Assembly: GCA_005239675.1 (NCBI GenBank)
Contig: SBBO01000014.1
Coordinates: forward strand, 1 to 53,054
Length of the DNA: 53,054 bases
Direction of reading: 5' to 3'
Source: Planctomycetales bacterium
GTDB lineage: Bacteria; Omnitrophota; Gorgyraeia; Zapsychrales; Zapsychraceae
In this document: in pieces, positions 6,779-15,487 of the stretch
Layout: each line of letters starts with the position of its first letter
Position numbering within the stretch: position 1 is the first letter of the stretch
Program-made: the position numbers and the translations under genes
Notes under the pieces: generated by a model
Told to the model about the DNA's origin: nothing
Databases searched by the model: none
What the model saw: the letters and a program-made list of their open reading frames with translations, nothing else

Positions 6779-7836
6779 GCCGTTATTGGAAGGAACTTGA
6801 AGACGGACGTGTGCTCTGTGAACTATGCCCTCGTTACTGCCATCTAGCCGATGGGCAGCGGGGGTTTTGTTTTGTTCGTCAGAATATTGGCGGCAAGATA
6901 ATCCTGACGACCTATGGGCGTAGTAGTGGTTTTTGCATTGACCCTGTCGAGAAAAAGCCGCTTAACCATTTCTATCCGGGTAGTAGTATTCTTTCTTTCG
7001 GCACAGCCGGCTGCAACCTAGGGTGTAAGTTTTGTCAGAACTGGGACATCAGCAAGTCTCGCGAGTTCGACCGCTTAACAGATCAGGCCTCACCGGTACA
7101 AATTGCCCTTATGGCCAAGGCCATGGGTTGCGTGGGTGTTGCTTTTACCTATAATGATCCTGTCATCTTTGCCGAATACGCTATTGATATCGCTCAGGAA
7201 TGCCACCAGTTAGGAATAAAGACCGTTGCGGTTACTGCAGGATATATGACGGACAAATCCCGTCCGGAATTTTACAGACATATGGACGCGGCCAACGTTG
7301 ATTTAAAGGGCTTCACCCAGGAGTTTTATCGCAATGTGACATTGAGCTCATTGCAACCGGTATTGGACACACTGGTGTATTTAAAGCGCGAAACCGATGT
7401 CTGGTTTGAGATTACGAATCTCCTTATTCCAGAAGTCAATGACAGCGATAAAGAGATCCACGAAATGAGTGAATGGATCGCCCGTGAGCTTGGGGTTGAT
7501 GTGCCGCTACATTTTACCGCATTCCATCCGGATTTCCGCATGAGGGACAAACCCAATACGCCGCCATCGACCTTGACGCACGCACGCGCTATCGCCTTAT
7601 CTAAGGGGCTGCGTTATGTGTATACCGGCAATGTTCACGACTCTAAGGGTGGCAGCACGTATTGCCATAATTGTGGTGGGGTCTTAATCGAGCGGGACTG
7701 GTATCAGCTAGGCGCGTATAACCTGAAAGACAAGAATACGTGTGCGCATTGTGGAACGGTTTGCCCTGGTCATTTTGATGTCAGGCCCGGTAACTGGGGT
7801 CCACGCCGGCTCCCTGTACATCTCGCAGATTTTTAA
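6742..7836 (+). CDS. AmmeMemoRadiSam-system-type radical SAM enzyme
   Basis: This 364-aa protein has the radical SAM cluster motif CNLGCKFC (Cys91, 95, 98). An N-terminal cysteine set (C26, C29, C33, C43) and a C-terminal CHNC plus CAHCGTVCPG pair probably bind further metal. YWKELEDGRVLCELCP, VEKKPLNHFYPG and FTYNDPVIFAEYA match the AmrS/PflA-like branch of the AmmeMemoRadiSam system. The reaction is not established; the usual partner genes (Memo-like and AMMECR1-like) are not adjacent. Start codon is uncertain: ATG 6703 and GTG 6775 are in frame, but 6742 fits the family length best. That ATG is buried in the inverted repeat, suggesting control of translation. Confidence 0.82.
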   Translation: MAQQQNTAKPYVGRYWKELEDGRVLCELCPRYCHLADGQRGFCFVRQNIGGKIILTTYGRSSGFCIDPVEKKPLNHFYPGSSILSFGTAGCNLGCKFCQNWDISKSREFDRLTDQASPVQIALMAKAMGCVGVAFTYNDPVIFAEYAIDIAQECHQLGIKTVAVTAGYMTDKSRPEFYRHMDAANVDLKGFTQEFYRNVTLSSLQPVLDTLVYLKRETDVWFEITNLLIPEVNDSDKEIHEMSEWIARELGVDVPLHFTAFHPDFRMRDKPNTPPSTLTHARAIALSKGLRYVYTGNVHDSKGGSTYCHNCGGVLIERDWYQLGAYNLKDKNTCAHCGTVCPGHFDVRPGNWGPRRLPVHLADF

Positions 7837-7979
7837 TGCCTTCCCTGGTTTTTTGATGTTTTACCTGCAAAATTTTGCTTTGCAAATAATTTAAAATCTA
7901 TATACTTAAACCGTTATCAAGGATAATATGACAGATGTGAGCAATATACCGTATCTGCAGAGACCAGGGGGGGGGAGAG

Positions 7980-8516
7980 ATGAAGAAAATGATTATAAGG
8001 GCTGTAGGGTTTGGGGTGTGTTGGTGGGGCATGGCGTCTTGGGCTTATGCAGCAATTGAAGAAAAGACGGCTACGGCCATCATTACCACTACCACCGCAG
8101 CGGTCGCGGTTTTGGGAGAAGTTCATTTTACGGAAAAGGAAGACGGTGTTCAGGTGGCCGCCCACTTGACCGCGGTGCCGGCAGGTAATCACGGATTCCA
8201 TATCCATGAGAACGGTGCTTGTGCTGATAGTGGCAAGGCCGCGGGCGGACATTTTAATCCGGATAACCATCAGCACGGTCTTCTGACTAAAGACAGCCTA
8301 GAAGGTGCCCACGCGGGCGATTTGGGCAATATCACGATCAATGCTGATGGCAGTGGCGATTATTCTGAGTTCATCAAGGGGTTGAGTTTATCTGGTGGGA
8401 AATACAATATTGTCGGCAAGGCTGTGATTGTGCATGAGAAGCCTGATGATTTCGGGCAACCAACAGGTAATGCCGGTGGACGAATTGGGTGTGGTATTAT
8501 AGAGATAAATAAATAG
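7980..8516 (+). CDS. sodC: Periplasmic Cu/Zn superoxide dismutase
   Basis: SodC (178 aa) converts superoxide to hydrogen peroxide and oxygen outside the cytoplasm. A signal peptide ends near residue 24 (SWAYA). The metal site is intact: HGFHIHE gives His74 and His76 for copper, GGHFNP gives the bridging His91, HQHG and HAGD give His99/His111 and Asp114 for zinc, and VHE gives His152. Cys81 and Cys171 can form the conserved disulfide. The ribosome binding site contains a run of nine G (7967-7975). An oxygen-defence enzyme fits the respiratory genes nearby. The stop touches the next ATG. Confidence 0.94.
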   Translation: MKKMIIRAVGFGVCWWGMASWAYAAIEEKTATAIITTTTAAVAVLGEVHFTEKEDGVQVAAHLTAVPAGNHGFHIHENGACADSGKAAGGHFNPDNHQHGLLTKDSLEGAHAGDLGNITINADGSGDYSEFIKGLSLSGGKYNIVGKAVIVHEKPDDFGQPTGNAGGRIGCGIIEINK

Positions 8517-9056
8517 ATGTTTTCTTTTGAAAAAAGTATTTTGTTTGTTGTCGATGTCCAGGACAGATTAGCTGAGTTGGTACAAGAGCCGAAGTCTTTG
8601 TTGAAGAATATTAGCATTCTTGTTAAGGCCGCACAGTTGTTGGATATTCCCATTCTCTGGACCGAGCAACTCCCCGAGAAGCTGGGGGCAACCGTTGGAC
8701 CTATCCGCCAGCTGTTGGTAAAACAGAAGCCTATTGCCAAGAGCAGTTTCGGTTGCTGTGGCGAAAAACAGTTTATGGATGTCCTCACGGTATCCGAACG
8801 CCGGGAGGTGATTGTGAGCGGCATCGAGACCCATGTGTGTATCTATCAGACGGTTGGCGAATTATTGGAACGTCAGTACGCCGTTGCGGTCGTCGCTGAT
8901 GCTGTGTCCTCACGCACATCTTTGAACCAGCACATCGGCCTGGAACGAATCAAGGCCCTGGGCGGGATCATTACCTCGACCGAGATGATCCTCCTCGAGC
9001 TGCTAAAAACAGCTAAGCATAATCAATTTAGGGGCGTGTTGGAACTTATCAGATAG
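8517..9056 (+). CDS. Isochorismatase-family cysteine hydrolase
   Basis: This 179-aa protein has the Rossmann-like isochorismatase fold. Asp in FVVDVQDRL (about residue 13), a Lys in the region around residue 60, and the nucleophile Cys in SGIETHVCIYQT (about residue 108) form the expected Asp-Lys-Cys triad. The overall pattern is closest to YcaC-like hydrolases whose substrates are unknown; isochorismate itself is unlikely without an enterobactin-type context. It begins at the base after the sodC stop with no clear Shine-Dalgarno, so translation is probably coupled to sodC. A joint role in stress handling is only inferred. Confidence 0.85.
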   Translation: MFSFEKSILFVVDVQDRLAELVQEPKSLLKNISILVKAAQLLDIPILWTEQLPEKLGATVGPIRQLLVKQKPIAKSSFGCCGEKQFMDVLTVSERREVIVSGIETHVCIYQTVGELLERQYAVAVVADAVSSRTSLNQHIGLERIKALGGIITSTEMILLELLKTAKHNQFRGVLELIR

Positions 9057-9086
9057 TGCTATCCTTATTTAGCGAGAGGAAAAGTT

Positions 9087-11051
9087 ATGACTAAACAAGA
9101 AATCAGCCGGGCCCAACGCGAAACAGTCAATGTCCTTTTAGAGGAAAACCGTGTCTTTGTCCCCAGTGATGCCTTTCAACAGCAGGCTATTATTCATGAT
9201 GAATCCATTTATGCTGAGGCGGCTAAAGATCGCGAGGCCTTCTGGGGCAAATGGGCTGGCGAGCTGGATTGGTTCAAAAAATGGGACAAGGTCCTCGATT
9301 GGCAACTGCCATTCGCGCAATGGTTCGTTGGCGGGAAACTGAACGCCAGCTATAATTGCCTGGACCGTCACCTAAAAAAAGGTTTGGGCAATAAGACCGC
9401 CATTTTCTGGGAAGGGGAACCCGGGGAAACAAAGAGGCTGACCTACAATGATATTTACTGCGCGGTCAATAAATTGGCTAATGGCTTAAAGGGCCTGGGG
9501 GTCATTAAGGGAGATCGTGTGGCGATTTATATGCCGATGATTCCCGAGACGATTTTTGCGATGCTGGCCTGCGCGCGCATAGGGGCGGTGCATACCGTTG
9601 TATTCGGTGGTTTTAGTGCGGATTCACTCAAAGAACGGATCAAAGATGCCCAGGCCAAGTTTTTGATTACCGCTGATGGGGGATACCGGAAAGGGAAAGT
9701 GCTTGCCTTAAAAGAAACTGCTGACCAGGCGGTGGTCGAATGTCCAACGATAGAGCATGTCCTGGTCGTCCGGCGCACCGGTCAGGATGTCCTCATGCGT
9801 CAGGGACGCGATCTTTGGTATCACGAATTGGTGGACAAGGCGGCCGATTATTGCGAACCAGAACCGATGGATGCCGAGGACATGCTGTATATCCTGTATA
9901 CCTCGGGTACGACGGGAAAGCCTAAGGGCATTGTCCATACAACCGGTGGTTACCTCACCGGCGTTGCGGCAACGACCCGTTGGGTCTTTGATATTAAGCC
10001 CGAAGATATTTTCTGGTGCACCGCGGATGTTGGGTGGGTCACCGGCCACAGCTACATCGTCTATGGACCAATGGCCCATGCGGTAACCCAGGTGATGTAC
10101 GAAGGTTCGCCGGACTATCCACAGCGAGATCGCTTTTGGAAGATCGTTGAAAAATATAAGGTGACTATCTTCTATACGGCACCAACGGCGATTCGTACCT
10201 TCATGCGCTGGGGGACACAGTGGCCCCAGGGGTGCAATTTATCTTCCTTGCGGCTTTTAGGTAGTGTGGGTGAGCCTATTAATCCCGAGGCATGGGTGTG
10301 GTACCATCAGCATATAGGTCACGGACAATGTCCTATTGTTGATACGTGGTGGCAGACTGAGACAGGAAGTATCTTGATTTCGCCTATCCCGGGCGTGACG
10401 GTCCTGAAACCTGGTTCGGCAACCAAGCCTTTGCCCGGCATTGAGGCCGTTGTCTTGACGCAGGAAGGTAAGATCGTTGAGAAAGGGGGAGGCTACCTTG
10501 CGCTTAAGAGCCCGTGGCCGTCGATGCTGCGTGGCATTTACGGTGATAACGAGCGGTACAAAAAAACATATTGGAGTCGTTGGCCAGGCATGTATTTTCC
10601 CGGTGATGGTGCCAAGATAGACGCTGACGGCTACTTCTGGCTCCTGGGTCGTGTCGATGATATCATGCTCGTTGCTGGCCACAACATCAGCACCATGGAA
10701 GTTGAAAGCGCGCTTGTGGACCACCCCAGTGTTGCTGAATCGGCCGTGGTCGGCATTACCGATGAAATCAAAGGTCAGGCGATTGCCGCATTTGTGATTC
10801 TCAAGGAAGGTCATAAGCCCGACAGTCAAGCCGATGAGACCCTTAAGGGCCACGTGGCCAAAAAGATCGGGGCGATTGCCCGTCCACAGAAAATCATCTT
10901 TACGGCAGAGCTTCCCAAGACTAGGAGTGGCAAGATTATGCGGCGGTTGCTACGCGACATCGCGGAAGGTCGGGCCTTGGGTGATGTCACTACCCTAGCC
11001 GACACGCACGTCATCGAGGTGCTCAAAGAGAAGTATCAGGAGGAGGCGTGA
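9087..11051 (+). CDS. acs: Acetyl-CoA synthetase (AMP-forming)
   Basis: Acs (654 aa) activates acetate with ATP and CoA in two steps through acetyl-AMP. It has [11 protein letters not shown] (ATP-binding loop), WWQTETG (adenylate motif) and the C-terminal [11 protein letters not shown] with catalytic Lys616. In many bacteria this lysine is acetylated to switch the enzyme off and restored by a sirtuin. A sirtuin gene follows 75 bp downstream, strongly suggesting this control here. The N-terminal domain ([12 protein letters not shown] and following) is complete and length is normal. A purine-rich ribosome binding site (about 9073-9079) precedes the ATG. Confidence 0.97.
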   Translation: MTKQEISRAQRETVNVLLEENRVFVPSDAFQQQAIIHDESIYAEAAKDREAFWGKWAGELDWFKKWDKVLDWQLPFAQWFVGGKLNASYNCLDRHLKKGLGNKTAIFWEGEPGETKRLTYNDIYCAVNKLANGLKGLGVIKGDRVAIYMPMIPETIFAMLACARIGAVHTVVFGGFSADSLKERIKDAQAKFLITADGGYRKGKVLALKETADQAVVECPTIEHVLVVRRTGQDVLMRQGRDLWYHELVDKAADYCEPEPMDAEDMLYILYTSGTTGKPKGIVHTTGGYLTGVAATTRWVFDIKPEDIFWCTADVGWVTGHSYIVYGPMAHAVTQVMYEGSPDYPQRDRFWKIVEKYKVTIFYTAPTAIRTFMRWGTQWPQGCNLSSLRLLGSVGEPINPEAWVWYHQHIGHGQCPIVDTWWQTETGSILISPIPGVTVLKPGSATKPLPGIEAVVLTQEGKIVEKGGGYLALKSPWPSMLRGIYGDNERYKKTYWSRWPGMYFPGDGAKIDADGYFWLLGRVDDIMLVAGHNISTMEVESALVDHPSVAESAVVGITDEIKGQAIAAFVILKEGHKPDSQADETLKGHVAKKIGAIARPQKIIFTAELPKTRSGKIMRRLLRDIAEGRALGDVTTLADTHVIEVLKEKYQEEA

Positions 11052-11080
11052 GTGGTGTGTTCTCTATTAAGTATCTTGCC

Positions 11081-11118
11081 CTCGTATCTCATCAATTAGC
11101 CAATGAATACGAGATACG
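11081..11118 (+). repeat. Inverted repeat between acs and the sirtuin gene
   Basis: CGTATCTC (11083-11090) pairs with GAGATACG (11111-11118), and CTCGTAT (11081-11087) can alternatively pair with ATACGAG (11107-11113). No T-run follows, so it is not a clear terminator; it may stabilise or process the mRNA. Confidence 0.5.
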
Positions 11119-11126
11119 ATTAACTA

Positions 11127-11858
11127 ATGAATCATTCGGTTTTAAAATGTGTTCAGTTAATCCAAGAGGCTAAAACGATTGCTGCGCTCACCGGCGCGGG
11201 GATTTCTACCAAGGCCGGTATTCCAGATTTTCGTGGCCCCCAAGGCCTCTACGTCACGTGTCGTTACGATCCCGACACCGTTTTTGATATCGGATATTTT
11301 TACAAAGACCCTAGTCTTTTTTATGAGTTTGCCCGTGACTTTTTTGTCCTCACCGAGAAAATTAAACCAACATTTACACACTATTTTTTAAGTGAGTTGG
11401 AAAAAAAGGGGAAGGTCTGCGGCATTGTGACCCAGAATATCGATTCCCTGCACCAGATGGCCTGTTCAGAAAATATTTACGAGATGCATGGCAGTTTTTG
11501 GAAAAGCCTTTGCCTGGAATGCCACCGGGAATATAGCTTTGAGCACATGAAAATAAAACTTTCTCAAGAGACAATCCCACGCTGTGCCTGCGGGGGCCTC
11601 TTGAAGCCCGATATTGTATTTTTTGGCGAGAACGTCAAATATCTGCATGAATCCGAACAACTCGCCTCCGGCGCCGATCTGTTTTTTGTTATCGGCACTT
11701 CGTGCGTTGTGTACCCGGCGGCGATGATCCCACAGTACGTGGAGGGTGCGATCATTGTCGTCAACCAGGGTCCGGTTGAACTTGCGCTGGACAACGTCGT
11801 ATTAACTGTTGCCGAAGATATTGATACCTTCTTTGAAAGAGTGGCCGCATGCCTTTAG
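11127..11858 (+). CDS. cobB: Sir2-family NAD-dependent protein deacylase
   Basis: This 243-aa sirtuin removes acetyl groups from lysine using NAD+. The NAD-binding motif GAGISTKAGIPDFRG lies at about 23-37, TQNIDSLH at 102-109, and the catalytic His is His121 in EMHGSF. The zinc site is C129-x2-C132 plus C153-x-C155; the second pair is one residue closer than the common CxxC. PDIVFFGE follows as expected. It lies 75 bp after acs, whose catalytic lysine is the classical CobB target, so reactivation of Acs is the likely main job. No partner acetyltransferase is visible in the window. Confidence 0.93.
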   Translation: MNHSVLKCVQLIQEAKTIAALTGAGISTKAGIPDFRGPQGLYVTCRYDPDTVFDIGYFYKDPSLFYEFARDFFVLTEKIKPTFTHYFLSELEKKGKVCGIVTQNIDSLHQMACSENIYEMHGSFWKSLCLECHREYSFEHMKIKLSQETIPRCACGGLLKPDIVFFGENVKYLHESEQLASGADLFFVIGTSCVVYPAAMIPQYVEGAIIVVNQGPVELALDNVVLTVAEDIDTFFERVAACL

Positions 11859-11926
11859 GGGAAGAAGAATGCGCTTAAATATTGTTAACGCTGTGATATG
11901 TTATGTGTATAAGGAGGTGTATATCG

Positions 11927-12128
11927 ATGCGCATTTAGTCATCTTGGATGACAGTCTCGTTGGCTTAAGGCATTGGGGGTGCATACCAAAAAGGATCTGG
12001 TCACCATCGCCCTCAAAGAATTTGTTCGCCATCACAGTCGTCTAGATATTCGTCAACTGAAAGGCAAGATTGTATTTCATCAAGGCTATGATTATAAGGC
12101 CTTACGTAGGGATCGAATATGGTCTTGA
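11927..12128 (+). pseudogene. vapB: Decayed VapB-type antitoxin gene
   Basis: A ribosome binding site AAGGAGG (11911-11917) precedes ATG at 11927, but the frame stops after three codons. Reading across two frameshifts recovers a VapB-like protein: HLVILDDSLV in one frame, then KALGVHTKKDLVTIALKEF and RLDIRQLKGKI in another, ending at TGA 12126-12128. This is the ribbon-helix-helix antitoxin pattern. The end overlaps the vapC remnant by 10 nt, as in intact vapBC operons. The gene cannot make antitoxin without two frameshifts, so it is probably dead. Confidence 0.75.
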
Positions 12129-12190
12129 TAGATACCTCAGGCGTTATCAGTTTTTTAAACAACAGGGTGATATTAGGAAAGGAGTTATGA
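12119..12190 (+). pseudogene. vapC: Truncated VapC-type toxin start
   Basis: ATG at 12119 opens MVLIDTSGVISFLNN, the first strand of a PIN-domain ribonuclease including its first catalytic Asp. After 23 codons the frame stops at 12188-12190, at the start of the next gene. The other acidic residues needed for RNA cleavage are absent. It overlaps the vapB remnant in the normal operon arrangement. A deletion apparently removed the rest of the toxin and joined the remnant to the PEBP-like gene. Confidence 0.7.
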
Positions 12191-12717
12191 TGAAAAACGA
12201 ATTTGGTATTCTGGCACTATTGGTTTTATGGGTTGTCCTGGCGACTAAAAACGTTTCAGCGCAGGTTGGCCAGTTACAGATCACAAGTCCTGCCTTTGGG
12301 CATAATCAGATGATTCCTCAGAAGTATACCTGCCAGGGAGAGGACGTGAATCCGCCCTTGGCGATCACCGGGGTTCCTGAGGGAACTAAAAGTTTTACCC
12401 TCATTATAGATGACCCTGACGCGCCAGGCGGCAATTGGGATCATTGGCTTATTTACAATATTGCACCAGCCCCCATCATCGAGGAAGACAGCGTCCCTGG
12501 GACGCAGACGACCAATGATTTTGGCCGTGTTCATTACGGGGGCCCCTGCCCCCCCTCAGGGACCCATCGGTATTTCTTTAAACTCTACGCCTTGGATGCC
12601 GAGCTAAGCTTTTCGGGACTACCGTCCAAGCAGGAACTAGAAAAAGCCATGGAAGGGCATGTCTTGGCGAAAGCCGAGTTAATGGGTTTATATCAGAAGA
12701 CTAAAATTTCCTATTAA
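12190..12717 (+). CDS. Exported YbhB/YbcL (PEBP)-family protein
   Basis: This 175-aa protein belongs to the phosphatidylethanolamine-binding/Raf kinase inhibitor-like family. It has an N-terminal signal peptide (residues 1 to about 24, ending VSA). The mature part shows PPLAITGVPEGTKSFTLI, the ligand-pocket motif DDPDAPGGNWDHW and YGGPCPPSGTHRYFF, all diagnostic. Bacterial members are of unclear function. The ATG at 12190 is preferred over 12187 because AAAGGAG (12178-12184) is then 5 nt away. That ribosome binding site lies inside the vapC remnant, so the gene may have inherited its upstream region from the toxin-antitoxin locus. Confidence 0.88.
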   Translation: MKNEFGILALLVLWVVLATKNVSAQVGQLQITSPAFGHNQMIPQKYTCQGEDVNPPLAITGVPEGTKSFTLIIDDPDAPGGNWDHWLIYNIAPAPIIEEDSVPGTQTTNDFGRVHYGGPCPPSGTHRYFFKLYALDAELSFSGLPSKQELEKAMEGHVLAKAELMGLYQKTKISY

Positions 12718-12741
12718 AAAATAACACCGTAAGAATTGTTG

Positions 12742-12750
12742 TGCTATAAT
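12742..12750 (+). promoter_or_regulatory. Extended -10 promoter for the succinate dehydrogenase operon
   Basis: TGCTATAAT (12742-12750) is a perfect extended -10 element; the -35 region is poor, as usual for this class. Transcription would start near 12757, giving a leader of about 31 nt before the ATG at 12788. Confidence 0.6.
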
Positions 12751-12787
12751 CGCACCCACATAAATTTGAGGACTCATTTATATAGGT

Positions 12788-13627
12788 ATGGCGCAGGCAA
12801 CTTATTTGACACAATCTTTTTCTGGCGATAAAAAAACTACCCTCACCATGCGCACCGACCGCTGGTGGCTGGAACCGTTTCTAACGGGCGCTGGATTTCT
12901 TGCGTTTGTGATTTATACGACCTGGGCGATGTTTCAGGCTGAATATTATTGGGCTGGGTCGTATCTCTCGCCATTGTATTCACCGCTTTTGTTCGTTGAT
13001 CCTAGCGCCTCCGGTGCGCCGCCGGTTGCCCACGCGTGGTTTGGTTATTGGCCGAAGTGGTGGCCGAATTTTATCCCGTCTTCGCCCGCCATCCTGATCC
13101 TTGCGGGGCCCTTATCGTTTCGCCTGACCTGCTATTACTACCGCAAGTTCTATTACCGCGCATATTTTGCCACCCCTTCGGCCTGCGCCGTGTCCGCTCT
13201 AGCGCAAAAGGATTATAAAGGAGAGACACATCTTCTCTTATTTCAGAACCTGCACCGCTATACGCTCTATATTGCCATCTTTTATATTGTTATTCTTACC
13301 TATGATACGCTGGTATCTTGTTTTCGAGATGGAAGGCTGGGAGTGGGGGTGGGAACGCTCGTGATGGCTGTTAACGTGATTCTTCTTTCAGGCTACACTT
13401 TTGGTTGTCATGCCTTGCGTCATCTGGTCGGCGGCCGAATGGATTGTTTTTCCTGCGCTTCAGGACAAGAACATTGGGGCCATAAGACCTGGAAAAAGGT
13501 GACGTGGCTTAATGAACGGCACATGCCCTGGGCGTGGGTGAGTATGATTTGGGTGGGTTTTACAGATTTTTACATTCGCATGGTTTCGATGGGAATTTGG
13601 CAGGATTTTAATACTTGGGGGAATTAA
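12788..13627 (+). CDS. sdhC: Succinate dehydrogenase membrane anchor, type F (Sdh1)-like
   Basis: This 279-aa protein has about five membrane segments (roughly 31-50, 98-116, 157-177, 187-206, 247-268). It precedes the flavoprotein and iron-sulfur subunits, so it should be the quinone-reacting anchor. It is far longer than ordinary SdhC and instead resembles the mycobacterial Sdh1 anchor. RWWLEPFL, LSPLYSPLLF and the Cys/His group C207-H208-H212...C220-x2-C223 recall the membrane-embedded Rieske-type [2Fe-2S] site reported for that enzyme. Which residues bind the cluster here is inferred. A second in-frame ATG is at 12848. The extended -10 promoter drives the three-gene operon. Confidence 0.78.
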   Translation: MAQATYLTQSFSGDKKTTLTMRTDRWWLEPFLTGAGFLAFVIYTTWAMFQAEYYWAGSYLSPLYSPLLFVDPSASGAPPVAHAWFGYWPKWWPNFIPSSPAILILAGPLSFRLTCYYYRKFYYRAYFATPSACAVSALAQKDYKGETHLLLFQNLHRYTLYIAIFYIVILTYDTLVSCFRDGRLGVGVGTLVMAVNVILLSGYTFGCHALRHLVGGRMDCFSCASGQEHWGHKTWKKVTWLNERHMPWAWVSMIWVGFTDFYIRMVSMGIWQDFNTWGN

Positions 13628-13645
13628 CATTTATTAGGAGTTGAA

Positions 13646-15487
13646 TTGAATATTCTTGAGATTCAGACAATTGAGCATGATGTCCTCGTCGTTGGCGCTG
13701 GCGGGGCGGGCATCCGCGCGGCTATTGAATGTGCCAGACTAGGGTTCAATACGGGGATCATCTCCAAGTCTTTGCTAGGTAAGGCCCATACCGTCATGGC
13801 TGAAGGGGGCGTTGCGGCCGCCCTGGGCAATGTCGATAGAAGGGATAGTTGGAAGATTCATTTTCGCGACACCATGCGCGGCGGAAAATTCCTCAATCAG
13901 TGGCGCATGGCAGAGCTGCATGCTAAGCAAGCGCCGGCTCGGGTGCGGGAATTGGAGGAATGGGGCGCGGTCTTTGACCGGACCAAGGACGGGTTGATCA
14001 GCCAGCGCAACTTTGGTGGCCACCGCTATCCACGGCTCGCCCATGTTGGTGATCGCACCGGCCTTGAGATTATTCGTACCTTGCAGGATTTCTGTATTCA
14101 CCAGGAGATCGCGATGCACATGGAATGTACCGGTCTTGATCTCTTAATTGATGGCGGACGTGTGGCGGGGCTCGTTGCCTACTGGCGTGAGACGGGACGG
14201 TTTGTGATTTTTAAGGCCAAGGCGGTTATTCTGGCAACCGGTGGCGGCGGTAAGGCGTGGCGCGTGACATCAAATTCTTGGGAATATACCGGGGACGGTC
14301 TAGGCATGGCGTACCGGGCCGGTGCGGAATTAATCGACATGGAATTTACTCAATTTCATCCAACGGGCATGGTTTGGCCGCCATCGGTGCGTGGGACCTT
14401 GGTCACCGAGGGTGTCCGCGGCGATGGCGGGATACTTTTTAATAATAAGAACGAGCGGTTCATGTTCAAATATATCCCTAAGAAATTTGCCTCCGAGACC
14501 GCGGACACCCAGGAAGAGGCTAACCGTTGGCTTGAAGGAAAAGAGGGTGCGCGCCGGCCGCCGGAATTACTGACGCGTGATGAAGTTGCACGGGCGATCA
14601 ATAGAGAAGTCAGTGAAGGTCGTGGCTCACCGCACGGGGGGGTATATCTGGATATTGCATCGGTCCGTTCACCGGAATTCATTAAAAAGAAACTTCCCTC
14701 AATGTATCATCAGTTCAAGGAATTAGCTGAGCTTGACATTACCCAACAGCCAATGGAGGTGGGACCCACGCTGCACTATTTTATGGGTGGCATCCGGGTT
14801 AATAGCGATACCCAAGAGACAACCGTGCGGGGTTTGTTTGCCTGCGGGGAATGCGCTGGTGGTATGCATGGGGCTAATCGTCTGGGTGGCAATTCGCTTT
14901 CTGATTTGCTTGTCTTTGGCAAACTCGCCGGCGAAGGGGCGTGTCAATATATTCAAAAGTTTCCTGGGGCGCTTAAGGTGGATGCCGGTCAGGTCAATAC
15001 GATCATCCGACGGGCGACTGATATCCTTAATCGTGAAAGCGGCGCCAATCCTTTTTTGATTCAAGAAGATCTGCAGGATGTGATGCAAAAAAATGTGGGG
15101 ATTATCCGCACCGCTGATGAACTTAAAAAGGCGCTGGAAGAGTTAAAGCGCCTAAATAAGGACGCTAGCCAGGTCAAGGCCCATGCGAGTCCACAATTTA
15201 ATCCGGGTTGGAACGCGGCGCTTGATTTAAATAATCTCTTGATTACCGCAGAGGCCGTGACCCACGCGGCCTTGATGCGCGAGGAGAGCCGTGGGGCGCA
15301 TACCCGTGATGATTTTCCTGACGAGCGCGAGGAGGGACTTCAATACAACGTCGTTGTCCGTAAGTCCTGGAATGGGGGCATGGAGGCCCAGAAGATCAAG
15401 CGCGATGAACCACCAGCGGAGCTATCTAAGATCGCGTACGCCAGCTTAGAAGAATTGGAGGGCAAGGGTGGCACAGCGAAGTTTTAA
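13646..15487 (+). CDS. sdhA: Succinate dehydrogenase/fumarate reductase flavoprotein subunit
   Basis: SdhA (613 aa) oxidises succinate to fumarate at a covalently bound FAD. The dinucleotide motif VVGAGGAGIRAA is near residue 15, and GKAHTVMAEGG places the FAD-linking histidine at His48. QFHPTGM, RGDGGILFN and the C-terminal GECAGGMHGANRLGGNSL complete the active site and FAD pocket. The start is TTG at 13646 with AGGAG (13636-13640) 5 nt upstream. Its end overlaps sdhB by 20 nt. Direction of catalysis (succinate oxidation or fumarate reduction) cannot be read from sequence, though the type F anchor suggests oxidation. Confidence 0.94.
   Translation: MNILEIQTIEHDVLVVGAGGAGIRAAIECARLGFNTGIISKSLLGKAHTVMAEGGVAAALGNVDRRDSWKIHFRDTMRGGKFLNQWRMAELHAKQAPARVRELEEWGAVFDRTKDGLISQRNFGGHRYPRLAHVGDRTGLEIIRTLQDFCIHQEIAMHMECTGLDLLIDGGRVAGLVAYWRETGRFVIFKAKAVILATGGGGKAWRVTSNSWEYTGDGLGMAYRAGAELIDMEFTQFHPTGMVWPPSVRGTLVTEGVRGDGGILFNNKNERFMFKYIPKKFASETADTQEEANRWLEGKEGARRPPELLTRDEVARAINREVSEGRGSPHGGVYLDIASVRSPEFIKKKLPSMYHQFKELAELDITQQPMEVGPTLHYFMGGIRVNSDTQETTVRGLFACGECAGGMHGANRLGGNSLSDLLVFGKLAGEGACQYIQKFPGALKVDAGQVNTIIRRATDILNRESGANPFLIQEDLQDVMQKNVGIIRTADELKKALEELKRLNKDASQVKAHASPQFNPGWNAALDLNNLLITAEAVTHAALMREESRGAHTRDDFPDEREEGLQYNVVVRKSWNGGMEAQKIKRDEPPAELSKIAYASLEELEGKGGTAKF

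Noticed and set aside
10257-10853. 198-codon minus-strand open frame inside acs
   Set aside because: acs is unambiguous on the + strand; the antisense frame shows no recognisable domain or ribosome binding site and is a codon-bias shadow.
11081-11118. Hairpin after acs considered as a terminator
   Set aside because: There is no T-run and the sirtuin gene follows immediately; it was kept only as an inverted repeat.
11809-12045. 78-codon open frame running from the end of the sirtuin gene into the vapB remnant
   Set aside because: Its start lies inside the sirtuin gene in another frame; the similarity to VapB is found only across frameshifts, so it is not an independent gene.
14723-15088. Overlapping open frames on both strands inside sdhA
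   Set aside because: They are shadows of the conserved SdhA active-site region and lack start signals and motifs.
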